Source: Nitrosotalea devaniterrae | GTDB lineage: Archaea; Thermoproteota; Nitrososphaeria; Nitrososphaerales; Nitrosopumilaceae | Reading direction: 5' to 3' | DNA length: 64,000 bases | NCBI GenBank assembly: GCA_900065925.1 | Contig: LN890280.1 | Span: 860,451-924,450 of the forward strand | The notes under the pieces: generated by a model | Databases searched by the model: none | What the model was told of the DNA's origin: nothing | Seen by the model: only the letters and a program-made list of their open reading frames with translations | Position numbers and translations under genes: made by a program | Shown here: positions 27,431-36,222 of the stretch, piece after piece | Layout: each line of letters begins with the position of its first letter | How positions within the stretch are numbered: position 1 is the first letter of the stretch

Positions 27431-28279
27431 TTGAGTCTCAACGATCTGACATTAAATGCTGACATTGTGGCTGAATTTAACAAAATTTTTGCAGGCTATG
27501 GTCTAGACCTTGCCAGATACAAGCCTGCCTTTATAAAAAGACGATTGGATCGAAGAATGAGAATACTGAATATTTCTGACTATTCTCAATACATACTTGC
27601 CCTAAAAAATAACCGCAAAGAATTTGAGGAAATATTTACATCTCTATCAATTAATGTTACAAATTTTTTTAGGGATTCGACCGTATTTGACAGGTTTCAG
27701 CTGTCTATACTCCCAAAAATATTATCAAGTCTTGGTGATGGAAATAAAATACGTGTATGGAGTGCAGGATGTGCTTCAGGTGAAGAACCCTATTCTATTG
27801 CCATGATGTTCAAGCAAGCAATTGGAAAATTATCAAATCTTGAGGTAGAAATTATTGCAAATGATGTCAACAAGTTTGCAATTCAATTTGCAGAACGTGG
27901 AAGATATCCTGCAAAAGGTGTTGAAAGTTTACCACCTAGTATCATATTAAATAATTTTCAAAAAATAAGAGATGATAACAATAACATAGAATATGAAATT
28001 ATCTCAGAAATAAAAAACATGGTGACCTTCAAAGTAGGCGATATATTGTCTGACACAATGCAGTCTTTTGATGTCATTTTTTGCCGAAATGTATTAATAT
28101 ATTATGAAAAAGAAGCACAGGAGTTGATCTTTACGAAGTTTCACAGAGGTTTGAAAAATTCTGGTTATCTGGTGCTTGGCATGGATGAAACAATGTTTGG
28201 ACGACGATGTCAAAAATTATTCAATCCATTAATGGCACGAGAAAGAATCTATCAAAAAATGTTACAACAAGATAACTAG
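27431..28279 (+). CDS. cheR: chemotaxis receptor methyltransferase CheR
   Basis: 282 residues. An N-terminal helical domain (with SINVTNFFRD) is joined to an SAM-dependent methyltransferase domain with VWSAGCASGEEPYSIA as motif I and VIFCRNVLIYYEKE further on. It methylates receptor glutamates, opposing CheB. The start is TTG at 27431; the nearby ATG at 27427 is in another frame and hits a stop after 11 codons. Confidence 0.92.
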   Translation: MSLNDLTLNADIVAEFNKIFAGYGLDLARYKPAFIKRRLDRRMRILNISDYSQYILALKNNRKEFEEIFTSLSINVTNFFRDSTVFDRFQLSILPKILSSLGDGNKIRVWSAGCASGEEPYSIAMMFKQAIGKLSNLEVEIIANDVNKFAIQFAERGRYPAKGVESLPPSIILNNFQKIRDDNNNIEYEIISEIKNMVTFKVGDILSDTMQSFDVIFCRNVLIYYEKEAQELIFTKFHRGLKNSGYLVLGMDETMFGRRCQKLFNPLMARERIYQKMLQQDN

Positions 28280-28317
28280 AAAATATTATTTTTGTAAATT
28301 AACATATTCTTTATTAC

Positions 28318-28335
28318 TGTATGATCAAATCGAAC
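28318..28335 (+). promoter_or_regulatory. TGTATGATCAAWTCRAAC element upstream of the second cheY
   Basis: Matches the element before the MCP gene at 16 of 18 bases. It lies 145 bases before the cheY start, in a 200-base gap that ends the first che operon and should hold a new promoter. Confidence 0.4.
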
Positions 28336-28473
28336 AAGCGTACTAATATTACAATCTTTTATAGAGAATCTCTTGATGGGGTTTACCTTTTTTGTATCCT
28401 GAAATAATTACTATGGACAAGTCGTATTACTGTCAAAATGTGAAAAGTATCTCAAGGCAAACTATGTGGGGTT

Positions 28474-28873
28474 ATAAACATGTCCACAACTAGTGCAGTC
28501 AAAGTACTGATTGTAGACGATGCGTCATTTATGAGAGTTGTACTAAAAGACATTCTAGTATCACATGGACTAGTATCACAAATCTATGAGGCAGGAGATG
28601 GTGTTGCAGCAGTAGATGCATACAAGCAATTCAAGCCTGATGTTGTTACAATGGATGTAAACATGCCAAAGGCAGATGGAATCCAGGCCCTCAAGGCAAT
28701 CATCCAGTTCAATCCTCGAGCAAAGGTAATCATGGTTACATCAGTTGAGCAAAAGCATATCGTACAGGATGCAATAAAATCTGGTGCACGTGATTATGTC
28801 ATAAAGCCGTTTGATAGATCAAATGTTGCAATGGTAATGAGCAAGGTTATCAGGTCGAAATAACATGATGACA
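28474..28873 (+). repeat. 400-bp identical cheY repeat, copy B
   Basis: Carries the first nine coding bases of cheB (ATGATGACA) after the cheY stop, out of context. This shows that copy A is the donor and B the derived copy. Confidence 0.9.
28480..28863 (+). CDS. cheY: chemotaxis response regulator CheY, copy B (identical)
   Basis: Same 127-residue receiver as copy A, with D59 and K109, and the same DNA. It is separated from cheR by 200 bases and followed by a second cheC and by cheD. Being identical, it cannot have a different biochemical role; it may change CheY dose or put CheY under a second promoter. Confidence 0.92.
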   Translation: MSTTSAVKVLIVDDASFMRVVLKDILVSHGLVSQIYEAGDGVAAVDAYKQFKPDVVTMDVNMPKADGIQALKAIIQFNPRAKVIMVTSVEQKHIVQDAIKSGARDYVIKPFDRSNVAMVMSKVIRSK

Positions 28874-28938
28874 AACTATAACATGTCTGATGTGCAATCA
28901 CTGTTTCTTTGTGTGGCATATGGTGAGTTGTAGAAATC

Positions 28939-29529
28939 TTGAGTACTAGTTGCAATGACCTGCAAAAATTAAATTCGGTCCTAGACTCTTTTATTGTTCG
29001 TAAAACAATTCCATCATTGAGTTCTATTCTGGAAGAGCCAATAACACACTTTCTTCGAAACACACAAGAAATACCGATAATTAATCTCGATTTGATAATA
29101 TCAGATCTTGAAGAAATGAATGTCATGTCTGCTGTATATGTAAAATGTGCTGGAGATATTCACATGGGTATGTTGTTATATCTGCCAGAGAAAGAGTCAA
29201 AAACACTGGCAGCAAAATTACTTGGCAAGCCAATATCCAACGAACTGACAGGAATTGCCACATCGTCCATATCTGAAATTGGAAATATACTTACCGCGTC
29301 TCTTATTAATGCAATATCGATTGATACGGGATACAAAATTTGTTCCTCAGTTCCGGGATATGCGGTTGAATTTTTTAGAACATTAGTAGAAGCAGTGGTA
29401 TCGGACTTTGGGAATGAATCGGATACCTTGGTTGTTTCAAATATAGAACTCTGTGGAGTCAACTCTGGTATGGATATACACATGCTCTTGATTCAAGATC
29501 CTTCTGAAGTGAAAAAACTTGTGATATAG
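28939..29529 (+). CDS. cheC: CheC-family CheY-P phosphatase, copy 2
   Basis: 196 residues from a TTG start. One catalytic motif is visible (TSSISEIGNILTASLINAI). The N-terminal half keeps the fold pattern (VLDSFIVRKTIPSLSSIL) without the Glu/Asn pair. It is a diverged paralogue of the 26736-27341 protein, so the two may form a heterodimer or act on different CheY pools. CheD follows after 13 bases, a common CheC-CheD pairing. Confidence 0.8.
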   Translation: MSTSCNDLQKLNSVLDSFIVRKTIPSLSSILEEPITHFLRNTQEIPIINLDLIISDLEEMNVMSAVYVKCAGDIHMGMLLYLPEKESKTLAAKLLGKPISNELTGIATSSISEIGNILTASLINAISIDTGYKICSSVPGYAVEFFRTLVEAVVSDFGNESDTLVVSNIELCGVNSGMDIHMLLIQDPSEVKKLVI

Positions 29530-29542
29530 AGTTTGATTTTTA

Positions 29543-30040
29543 ATGAATCGTGTAATTGAGATAAAAATGGGAGGCTTGGAAATAATAACTGACGAAACAG
29601 AAGAATTGAAAACATTTGTTGGCTCATGCGTTGCAATCTGTTTATTTGATTTTGTATCTAAGGTTGCAGGTATGGCACATGTCATGCTGCCAAAAAAATC
29701 TGATGGTACAAAATTTGCAGGAAAAAATGATGTTGGAAAATATGCCGATGAGGCACTCTCATACATGGTGAATGATATGGTAAAAAAAGGCGCAGACCCA
29801 AAGAGAATTAAGGCAAAAATGGCAGGGGGAGCTACAATATTTGCTCATGAATCAGAAACTAGCTTGTTTAATGTGGGGCCACGAAACATTGCATTTTTGA
29901 AGCAGATCTTACAAGAAAACAACATACCTCTTGTCTCTGAAGATACGGGTGAAAATTTTGGGAGATGGGTTAGATTTAACTTGCAGTCAGGGGAAATGCT
30001 TGTTACATCAAATCTCAAAAAATTTGAGAAAATAATCTAA
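29543..30040 (+). CDS. cheD: chemoreceptor glutamine deamidase CheD
   Basis: 165 residues. The catalytic set is T24, C29 (FVGSCVAICLFD) and H46 (AGMAHVMLP). CheD converts receptor Gln to Glu and is held by CheC when CheY-P is high. Later conserved parts AKMAGGATIF and NIPLVSEDTGENFGRWVRF are present. Last gene of the chemotaxis region. Confidence 0.93.
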   Translation: MNRVIEIKMGGLEIITDETEELKTFVGSCVAICLFDFVSKVAGMAHVMLPKKSDGTKFAGKNDVGKYADEALSYMVNDMVKKGADPKRIKAKMAGGATIFAHESETSLFNVGPRNIAFLKQILQENNIPLVSEDTGENFGRWVRFNLQSGEMLVTSNLKKFEKII

Positions 30041-30240
30041 TTTTATAATGATTAGAAATTATAATTTTTCTAGTATTCTAGTGCCAGATGAATTGGAAGT
30101 GTTGATATATTTTGATGAGTAAATTTTTCAAATATTAGTAAATCTGATAATTTCTCAGATAGATAAATATCAAACCTTGACCCAATAATACTTGGGAATG
30201 ACAGGCACTGAGGGACAGATTATCTGATCTTAAAGAAAAG

Positions 30241-30831
30241 TTGATTGTATTTGGAGTAATTGCAGGCATATTCTTACCTGTACGAATGATTTTTTATGCT
30301 TATTTTTCAGCACATTGGATTGGGAGCCTGGGTCTTGTTTCATCACTAATGTTTGTATTGATATTTCTTGCACACAAGAAAAAGCTTGGACGCTTTGGTG
30401 TTTTGTTTTTGCACCAGTTGACAAAAACAATAAAAGGCAAGTCTGGAAAAATTGCAATTGTTTTTTCTTTAGTGATGATCGCATATTTTGCAAGCACACT
30501 TGTATGGATTGAACGAGGAAATACGATATATTTGGATGAAAAACATTTGGTGTCACAAATTCTATTCTCAAATTATGATACAAATAAAATGAATCCTGAC
30601 GACATTCATAAAATTATGAACCTCAAACAAGCCAATACAGTCCTTGATGGATCAAATGTTAATTATGCAGACCGAATCATATCGATGACATATGCAATAA
30701 TGAATGACATGATGGGTGGGTGGATGGTTAATCTTGACATGATACTTCTTGTAGAACAATTTGAATTCTTGGGGTTTGTTATATTATACCGGAAAATCTA
30801 CAGTCCGTCAAAGACATTGCTGACAAACTAG
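30241..30831 (+). CDS. multi-span membrane protein, 5' end probably frameshifted
   Basis: 196 residues from a TTG, with hydrophobic segments near 3-22, 28-43 and 71-90, then a soluble stretch and a last hydrophobic segment. I do not recognise the family. The frame stays open upstream as QALRDRLSDLKEKL, which looks like real protein, but meets a TGA at 30199-30201 without a good start. An ATG at 30198 in another frame would give MTGTE then DRLSDLKEKLIVFG if one G of the GGG at 30212-30214 were absent. Either the start is the TTG, or there is a one-base change or sequencing error here. Confidence 0.55.
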   Translation: MIVFGVIAGIFLPVRMIFYAYFSAHWIGSLGLVSSLMFVLIFLAHKKKLGRFGVLFLHQLTKTIKGKSGKIAIVFSLVMIAYFASTLVWIERGNTIYLDEKHLVSQILFSNYDTNKMNPDDIHKIMNLKQANTVLDGSNVNYADRIISMTYAIMNDMMGGWMVNLDMILLVEQFEFLGFVILYRKIYSPSKTLLTN

Positions 30832-30857
30832 TACTGACTCATCATGTCAATTAAAAA

Positions 30858-31268
30858 TCATTTTACAAGCAGTATGGGACATGAGGCATATTGTGACACG
30901 CCAACTGATACGCTTCCTAAGAGTAATGGTTTGAATCCAGTTCTCCCTCTAGTTCCCATGACTATGAGATCGACTTTATTTGCATTGGCAAAAGTTGTCA
31001 ATGTATCCACTACTGAATTGCAAGACATCACACGCGCTTCTATTGAAATCTTTTTTGTAACTGCAATCTTTTGCAATTTAGCAAGTTCTGTTATTGCATT
31101 ATTTTTTAATTCATCTACTATTTTTGCGTGTTCTGAAATGTAAAACGGTTCTTCTTCAGGGGGCCTAAACAAACAAGTAGCAATTGTGATCTTGGATTCA
31201 AATTTTATTGCAATTGCAAGTGCTGCTTGAAATGCATTGTTTGAATAATTGGAGCCATCATATGGCAC
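30858..31268 (-). CDS. universal stress protein (UspA family), start region disrupted
   Basis: 136 residues from a GTG. The C-terminal nucleotide-binding motif is clear: VDLIVMGTRGRTGFKPLLLGSVSVGVSQYASCPILLVK (G-x2-G-x9-G-S type), so ATP binding is expected. The annotated start begins at the end of the first strand. Upstream in frame lies KHIFNHIF, the expected beta-1 before VPYDGS, which then meets a TGA. A GTG a few codons further up would read MKHIFNHIFVPYDGS if the AAAA near 31290-31293 had one base fewer. This is the second such case within 1.1 kb. Confidence 0.75.
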   Translation of the reverse strand: MPYDGSNYSNNAFQAALAIAIKFESKITIATCLFRPPEEEPFYISEHAKIVDELKNNAITELAKLQKIAVTKKISIEARVMSCNSVVDTLTTFANANKVDLIVMGTRGRTGFKPLLLGSVSVGVSQYASCPILLVK

Positions 31269-31496
31269 GAAGATGTGATTGAATATGTGTTTTCACCAGG
31301 TTGTCTTATTTTGGTAACTCGATGTGCAAATAACTTAGCTTGTTTGTACTAAAAACCTGAAACCGTACTTGCATGGCTTGTTTGCCTTATAGTTGTCTGT
31401 TCTACCGATAATACAAGGTATTTTGTTGTACCACGTGTTTGTTTGAAATACACAACCATAAGGGTTAATGTATCTGTTGGATGAATAAAAATTGGA

Positions 31497-32591
31497 TTGT
31501 CCCAGTCTCAACCGGAACCGCAAAAAAAGTCCCTAGTAGAAGATCTGAGTGTACTTACAGGCAAAGCCTTCAAAGAGTTGGATGCTACACGAAGTGAACT
31601 TCAGGAAAAAGAGCGACTCTTAACGAATATTGCAAACGAATCTATGGAAAAAATCAAGGAATTATCTACCATTAACCATGATCTACAGGACAAGGTGGGA
31701 TTTTTACTTGACATTAGTGCTTCACTGAACAAGAAAAATGACGAATTGATAAAATCCAACATGGATCTTGAAAAACAAAAATTCCACTATGACCAGATGA
31801 CTAGAGATTTAAAATCCAAGTTGGATACTGTGCTATCAAAAGAAAAAGAACTATCCATGCAAAGAGACTTTCTTGCAAAACAGGTGGATGAAAAGACCCA
31901 GGACTTGATAAAAGCTGAAAAGTTTACGGTTATAGGCGAATTGGCAGCAAGACTTGCCCACGATCTACGAAATCCACTATCTATTGTCAAAAATACTATG
32001 GATATCATGAGGGCCAAACCAAACATGCGCATCGAAGAGAAATTACAACACTTTGGAAGATTTGATAGAGCCATTCAAAGGATGACACATCAGATAGATG
32101 ATGTACTAAATTTTGTAAAAAGATCAGATCTTATGCTGCAGCAAACCTCTTTGCTTTCTATGATTGATGGTGCAATTGGTAACACATTGGTTCCTCCAGA
32201 GGTCTTGTTGTCAAAACCATACATGGATGTATCCATAAATTGTGATTCTAGAAAACTTGAAGCTGTGTTTTCTAATTTACTAAATAATGCAATACAGGCA
32301 ATGGATGACAAGGGTGAGATAAAAATGAGAATAATGGATTTGGGTTATAATGTGCAAATTGAATTTGAAGATACCGGTCCTGGAATTCCATCTGAGATAC
32401 AATCAAAAGTGTTTGATCCTTTGTTTACCACAAAACAAACAGGTACTGGTCTTGGGCTTTCAATATGCAAAAACATTGTAGAACAACACGGAGGTACGTT
32501 GACAGTAAAATCACCTCCTACAATTTTTACAATACGATTACCCAAAAATATCGCACCAAAATACCAAGTAAATAATAATTATGCTGTTTAA
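31497..32591 (+). CDS. cytoplasmic histidine kinase with N-terminal coiled coil
   Basis: 364 residues, no membrane helix. Residues ~15-140 are a long heptad-like coiled coil. The H box LAHDLRNPLSIV (H about 160) is followed by the ATPase domain with N box LLNNAIQAM, G1 DTGPGIP and G2 GTGLGLSI. No recognisable sensor domain, so the coiled coil probably receives signals from partner proteins. The TTG start follows an AT-rich promoter region with TGTTTGTTTGAAAT at ~31437-31450. Orphan response regulators encoded nearby are likely targets. Confidence 0.85.
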   Translation: MSQSQPEPQKKSLVEDLSVLTGKAFKELDATRSELQEKERLLTNIANESMEKIKELSTINHDLQDKVGFLLDISASLNKKNDELIKSNMDLEKQKFHYDQMTRDLKSKLDTVLSKEKELSMQRDFLAKQVDEKTQDLIKAEKFTVIGELAARLAHDLRNPLSIVKNTMDIMRAKPNMRIEEKLQHFGRFDRAIQRMTHQIDDVLNFVKRSDLMLQQTSLLSMIDGAIGNTLVPPEVLLSKPYMDVSINCDSRKLEAVFSNLLNNAIQAMDDKGEIKMRIMDLGYNVQIEFEDTGPGIPSEIQSKVFDPLFTTKQTGTGLGLSICKNIVEQHGGTLTVKSPPTIFTIRLPKNIAPKYQVNNNYAV

Positions 32592-32612
32592 GTCGTTGGA
32601 AATAATTATGCA

Positions 32613-32963
32613 TTAAACTTGCTGTGATTTTTTTCCGCGCATTATGTGTATAATTTTTCCATCATCCAACGTATATCTTACTGCAATTATTCTTTCTAGT
32701 GGAATCTCATAACTACCATCAACTGAATCCTCACTTGGTCTTACACACATGTCTTTTGTAGTGAGTGTATTTGATTCTGGTGCAGGCTTGAACTGCTCAA
32801 AAAGCATCTTGGATATTGCAATTCGTATAAACTCCTGGTTTGTACATCCCTCTTTTTTGCTTGCCTTGTTGATACCTTGTATCATGGCATGTGGAAGGTC
32901 TAGAGTTATGGTATCAGTCAATATGATTAATTGCTGATTTTCTATAGATAAACGACTCTGCAA
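32613..32963 (-). CDS. ribbon-helix-helix DNA-binding protein
   Basis: 116 residues from a TTG (a TTG at 32921 would remove 14 residues). The segment DTITLDLPHAMIQGINKASK, then NQEFIRIAISKML, fits a ribbon-helix-helix fold: one strand and two helices. The C-terminal half (YEIPLERIIAVRYTLDDGKIIHIMRG) is beta-rich and may be a second small domain. Probably a local regulator; convergent with the kinase gene. Confidence 0.6.
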   Translation of the reverse strand: MQSRLSIENQQLIILTDTITLDLPHAMIQGINKASKKEGCTNQEFIRIAISKMLFEQFKPAPESNTLTTKDMCVRPSEDSVDGSYEIPLERIIAVRYTLDDGKIIHIMRGKKSQQV

Positions 32964-33005
32964 TTTTTTTGATTATTAGTATCCAAAATGGAAGAAATAT
33001 GTATT

Positions 33006-33410
33006 CTAACGCATATTTTTGAGTGCGTGGCTATTTTCTATCTTGTTAACCAAAAACTCCAAAGAGAATGGCTTTTGGATTATCTCTACATCATCTTTGA
33101 GAAATATTGCGGCATCATCTAAAATCCCATTTCCAAATGCAGATACAAAAATTATCTTTTGATGTGGTCGTAATTCAAGTATCTCCTTTGCTACACGTAC
33201 GCCATTTTTCTTTGGCATGACAAAATCAAGCAAGACAACATTAAATGGATTTGCATCTGAATGGCTTTCTTCTAATCTTTTCTTGTATGCTTCAACACAT
33301 GCTTCTCCATCTTTTGCTACGGTGATTTCATGTTGGTGTTTTTCAAAGACTTTTTTGTACTGTAGTCCGGCAAACTCATTGTCGTCTGCTGCTAAGATGT
33401 GTAACCCCAT
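33006..33410 (-). CDS. stand-alone response regulator receiver
   Basis: 134 residues; acidic pocket AADDNE, phospho-acceptor D62 (VVLLDFVMPKKNG), Lys K113 (IIQKPF). No output domain. The switch position is Ser (FVSAFGN). It stands between two histidine kinase genes and may serve either. A GATCGAACAC-type sequence lies in the upstream region. Confidence 0.85.
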   Translation of the reverse strand: MGLHILAADDNEFAGLQYKKVFEKHQHEITVAKDGEACVEAYKKRLEESHSDANPFNVVLLDFVMPKKNGVRVAKEILELRPHQKIIFVSAFGNGILDDAAIFLKDDVEIIQKPFSLEFLVNKIENSHALKNMR

Positions 33411-33473
33411 TGTGTTCTCATTTGATTTGATTTATTTGTTTGATTAAGATTCGTGTGTTCGATCTGAACATAC

Positions 33474-34949
33474 TCAATTCATCATTTTTTGGTGTAGTTC
33501 TTTGGCATTTAGATGCTTCATTATTGGAATTGTGAATTTGAATGTGGCTCCTACATCTTTGTTATTGTATGCGAAAATATGTCCCCCATGCACATTTATT
33601 ATTTCTCTGCTCAGATATAGGCCCAATCCATTCCCATTCCAAGATTCTGCCTTGGGACCTTTTGTTATGAACTTGTTGAACAAGTTTGGAAGTATGTCGG
33701 GGTGTATTCCATGACCATTGTCACTTATAGTGACTTCAACAAAATTTTTCTGCATGTTGTATTGCATGATAACTTTGATGTTTCCTTTTTCTGTAAACTT
33801 TAATGCATTATTTAACAAATTGCGAATCACTTGACCTATTCTTACCCTATCTGCTTCTATGTCAATTCCTTTTTCTAAAGCTGTCTCAATTTTTATTTTT
33901 TCATCCAAGTTAAATCGGTATGAAGATGTTATCTCAATCAACAAGTCGCTCAGACTAAATTTCTCATATGATAGGTGCAATATTCCATTGTCTATTCTGC
34001 TTACATCCAAAATTCTATTGGCTACTTCTTCTAACTGTCGAGCCTGTTTTGATATTCCTGCAAGTGCTTCTTCGCTTCCAATGTCTCCGTTTCGTGCAAG
34101 TTCTACAAAACCGTATATTGGATGAAGCGGACTCTTTAATTCATGTGATGCAATATTTATGAAATCGTCTTTTAAAACATTCATCCTCTCTAGTTTCCTG
34201 TTTGCTTTTTGAAGAGATCTTGTCTTTTTAATCACTTCTTGTACTAGATCCTTGTTTATCAAATTAAGGAAATATCCCAGGGCCAGTGACATGATTCCAG
34301 TTGATGTTATTATTATCATCTGCAAGGTAAATGATTTTTGTTTACTTTCCTCTACTCCTGCATTAAGACTGTCTGTTAATTTTTGAACCTCGTCATCTAG
34401 TAGAATTGTTTTCAAACTGATTTGATTCTGTTGGGCCTTGACTGCAGTCACAATGGGGGTCAAATCGTTTGTCTGCCCGTTATCATATGCATCAAAGATC
34501 TGGCTTGCTTTTTGTGTGTACTGTAGATGTGTTGATTCTATTTCATTTAGATTTGTGCTCATTATTCCAAGATCTCTTGCGGTATCATTATCTAAATCAT
34601 AGTTTGGAAATGTATCTGCTAGATTCTTTATCTTTTTCACTTCGTAATTCCACTCGTTGTTATATGATTCAAATTGGATCTTGGAAAGTTCATAATTTTT
34701 TTGACTATCTAGTTTTTGATATGTAATGGCATCCTCAAAGCTATTCTGTTGCATCTGTTGTATTACATATGCTCTAGTTATTCCCTGACCTACTGGCATG
34801 TTCAAATCTGATAAAATTTTCATCTGATTTGTAATCTCATATGTTGTAAATGCATTAAGAAATAATGCAAGACCTAACATCATTATTATCATTGATACTG
34901 ATATTCCAATTCTCAAGCTTGTACTTGTCTTACGATTTTCCAAGATCAC
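33474..34949 (-). CDS. membrane histidine kinase with four-helix-type external sensor
   Basis: 491 residues from a GTG (a TTG two codons on is possible). TM1 about 13-33 and TM2 about 208-228 enclose a ~170-residue helical outer region rich in Gln, Asn and Asp, like four-helix-bundle sensors. A short coiled linker leads to the H box IASHELKSPLHPIYGF and an ATPase domain with N box RNLLNNALKF, G1 DNGHGI and G2 NGLGLYLS. The nearby response regulator genes downstream and upstream are plausible partners. Confidence 0.88.
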   Translation of the reverse strand: MILENRKTSTSLRIGISVSMIIMMLGLALFLNAFTTYEITNQMKILSDLNMPVGQGITRAYVIQQMQQNSFEDAITYQKLDSQKNYELSKIQFESYNNEWNYEVKKIKNLADTFPNYDLDNDTARDLGIMSTNLNEIESTHLQYTQKASQIFDAYDNGQTNDLTPIVTAVKAQQNQISLKTILLDDEVQKLTDSLNAGVEESKQKSFTLQMIIITSTGIMSLALGYFLNLINKDLVQEVIKKTRSLQKANRKLERMNVLKDDFINIASHELKSPLHPIYGFVELARNGDIGSEEALAGISKQARQLEEVANRILDVSRIDNGILHLSYEKFSLSDLLIEITSSYRFNLDEKIKIETALEKGIDIEADRVRIGQVIRNLLNNALKFTEKGNIKVIMQYNMQKNFVEVTISDNGHGIHPDILPNLFNKFITKGPKAESWNGNGLGLYLSREIINVHGGHIFAYNNKDVGATFKFTIPIMKHLNAKELHQKMMN

Positions 34950-35072
34950 TCATCTCCAAAAATAATGTTTCTGGTTGTCATGAATAGTTGTCACTTGTGG
35001 AATGCCTGAAAATCGGTTTGTATGTTCTTGTATGTATCTTGCATGTAAACAATTGAGTTTTTCATTTTTACC

Positions 35073-35564
35073 TTAACCTGTTCTGCTTGGACCAACTGGA
35101 ACAGAAGTACCCTCATATCCATCCCAATCCTTGAATCCCTGCTTTGCTTTTTCTCGCCATAGATAAATTGGCCATCCTTCAATCTGGGTGATCAAAGCCT
35201 GCAGTGTGAATGGCTTGTTCATCACTTCAACAGTTTCACTTAGCTGTCTGAGTTTTTTTATCAGACTGTTGCCATAGCCTGTTATGAAAATTATCCTTTG
35301 CTTGAAATTTATTTTTTGTATCTCTTTTGCAACATCAATGCCGTCCATTCCAGGCATGTTTTGATCAAGTATGATGACATCAAAGTATGGCTTTTCGCTC
35401 TCTACGCCTTGCTTTACATAATCATTATACGTTTGCAGACACTCTATGCCATCTCTTGTTGTTATTACCAAATGTCCTCTTTCTTCTAGTGCCATTTTGT
35501 ATGAATCTGCAAGATCCTTGTAGTCTTCTGCTACCAGTATCCTCAAAGACCAGTCTTTCAACAA
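35073..35564 (-). CDS. response regulator with conserved C-terminal tail, copy 1
   Basis: 163 residues. Receiver domain with VAEDYKDLADSYKMALEERG, phospho-acceptor D67 (VIILDQNMPGMDG), switch Thr in FITGYGN and K117 (VMNKPF). After the receiver comes a ~35-residue tail (GWPIYLWREKAKQGFKDWDG) ending GTSVPVGPSRTG. The last 12 residues are identical to those of the paralogue at 35647-36126. The start is uncertain: TTG at 35564 or 35561, or at 35546 to align with the paralogue. Confidence 0.82.
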   Translation of the reverse strand: MLKDWSLRILVAEDYKDLADSYKMALEERGHLVITTRDGIECLQTYNDYVKQGVESEKPYFDVIILDQNMPGMDGIDVAKEIQKINFKQRIIFITGYGNSLIKKLRQLSETVEVMNKPFTLQALITQIEGWPIYLWREKAKQGFKDWDGYEGTSVPVGPSRTG

Positions 35565-35646
35565 TTTTAATAATGTGGTATAGTTGATTTAGTATCTTGT
35601 ATGTTCATAGTAAACAAATTAAGTGCATGTCTTGTATGGCTAATTT

Positions 35647-36126
35647 TTAGCCTGTCCTGCTTGGGCCGACTGGAACTGATGTTCCTGTATGTCCATCCCA
35701 TTCCTTGAATCCTTTTTTTAGCATTTCACGTAATTTGGAAACTGGCCATCCTTCAACCTCTGCAATCAATGCCTCAACTGTAAATGGCTTGTTCATGACT
35801 GATGCATTATTGGTCAACTGTTTGAGCTTTTGTATGACTTCATTACCATAGCCTGTTATGAAAATTATCTTTTGTTTTGAATTTACTTTTTGAATTTCTT
35901 TTGCGGTTTCGATTCCGTTCATTCCAGGCATATTTTGGTCAAGTATTACAAGATCAAAATGTGGTTTTATCTGTCCGTCTGGCAGTTTTGTGTATTGCTT
36001 GTATACTCTTTGGCACTCAATACCATCTTTTGTTATAATTACCTCGTGTCCTCTTTCTTCTAGTGCCATTTTGTATGAATCTGCAAGATCCTTGTAGTCT
36101 TCTGCTACCAATATCCTAAGAGTCAT
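35647..36126 (-). CDS. response regulator with conserved C-terminal tail, copy 2
   Basis: 159 residues, starting ATG ACT CTT. The receiver is nearly the same as in the 35073-35564 gene; phospho-acceptor D63, K113. The C-terminal tail GTSVPVGPSRTG is retained exactly while the region before it has diverged (GWPVSKLREMLKKGFKEWDG), so the tail is under selection, perhaps as a docking peptide. The pair arose by tandem duplication. Confidence 0.85.
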   Translation of the reverse strand: MTLRILVAEDYKDLADSYKMALEERGHEVIITKDGIECQRVYKQYTKLPDGQIKPHFDLVILDQNMPGMNGIETAKEIQKVNSKQKIIFITGYGNEVIQKLKQLTNNASVMNKPFTVEALIAEVEGWPVSKLREMLKKGFKEWDGHTGTSVPVGPSRTG

Positions 36127-36222
36127 GTACCTATAGATGCTATCTCAGATCAACTTATTTAGAAACTTGTGTGTTTGGATTGTACAACAAGTTTTCAACA
36201 TAGGATAAAACTAAATTCTTAT

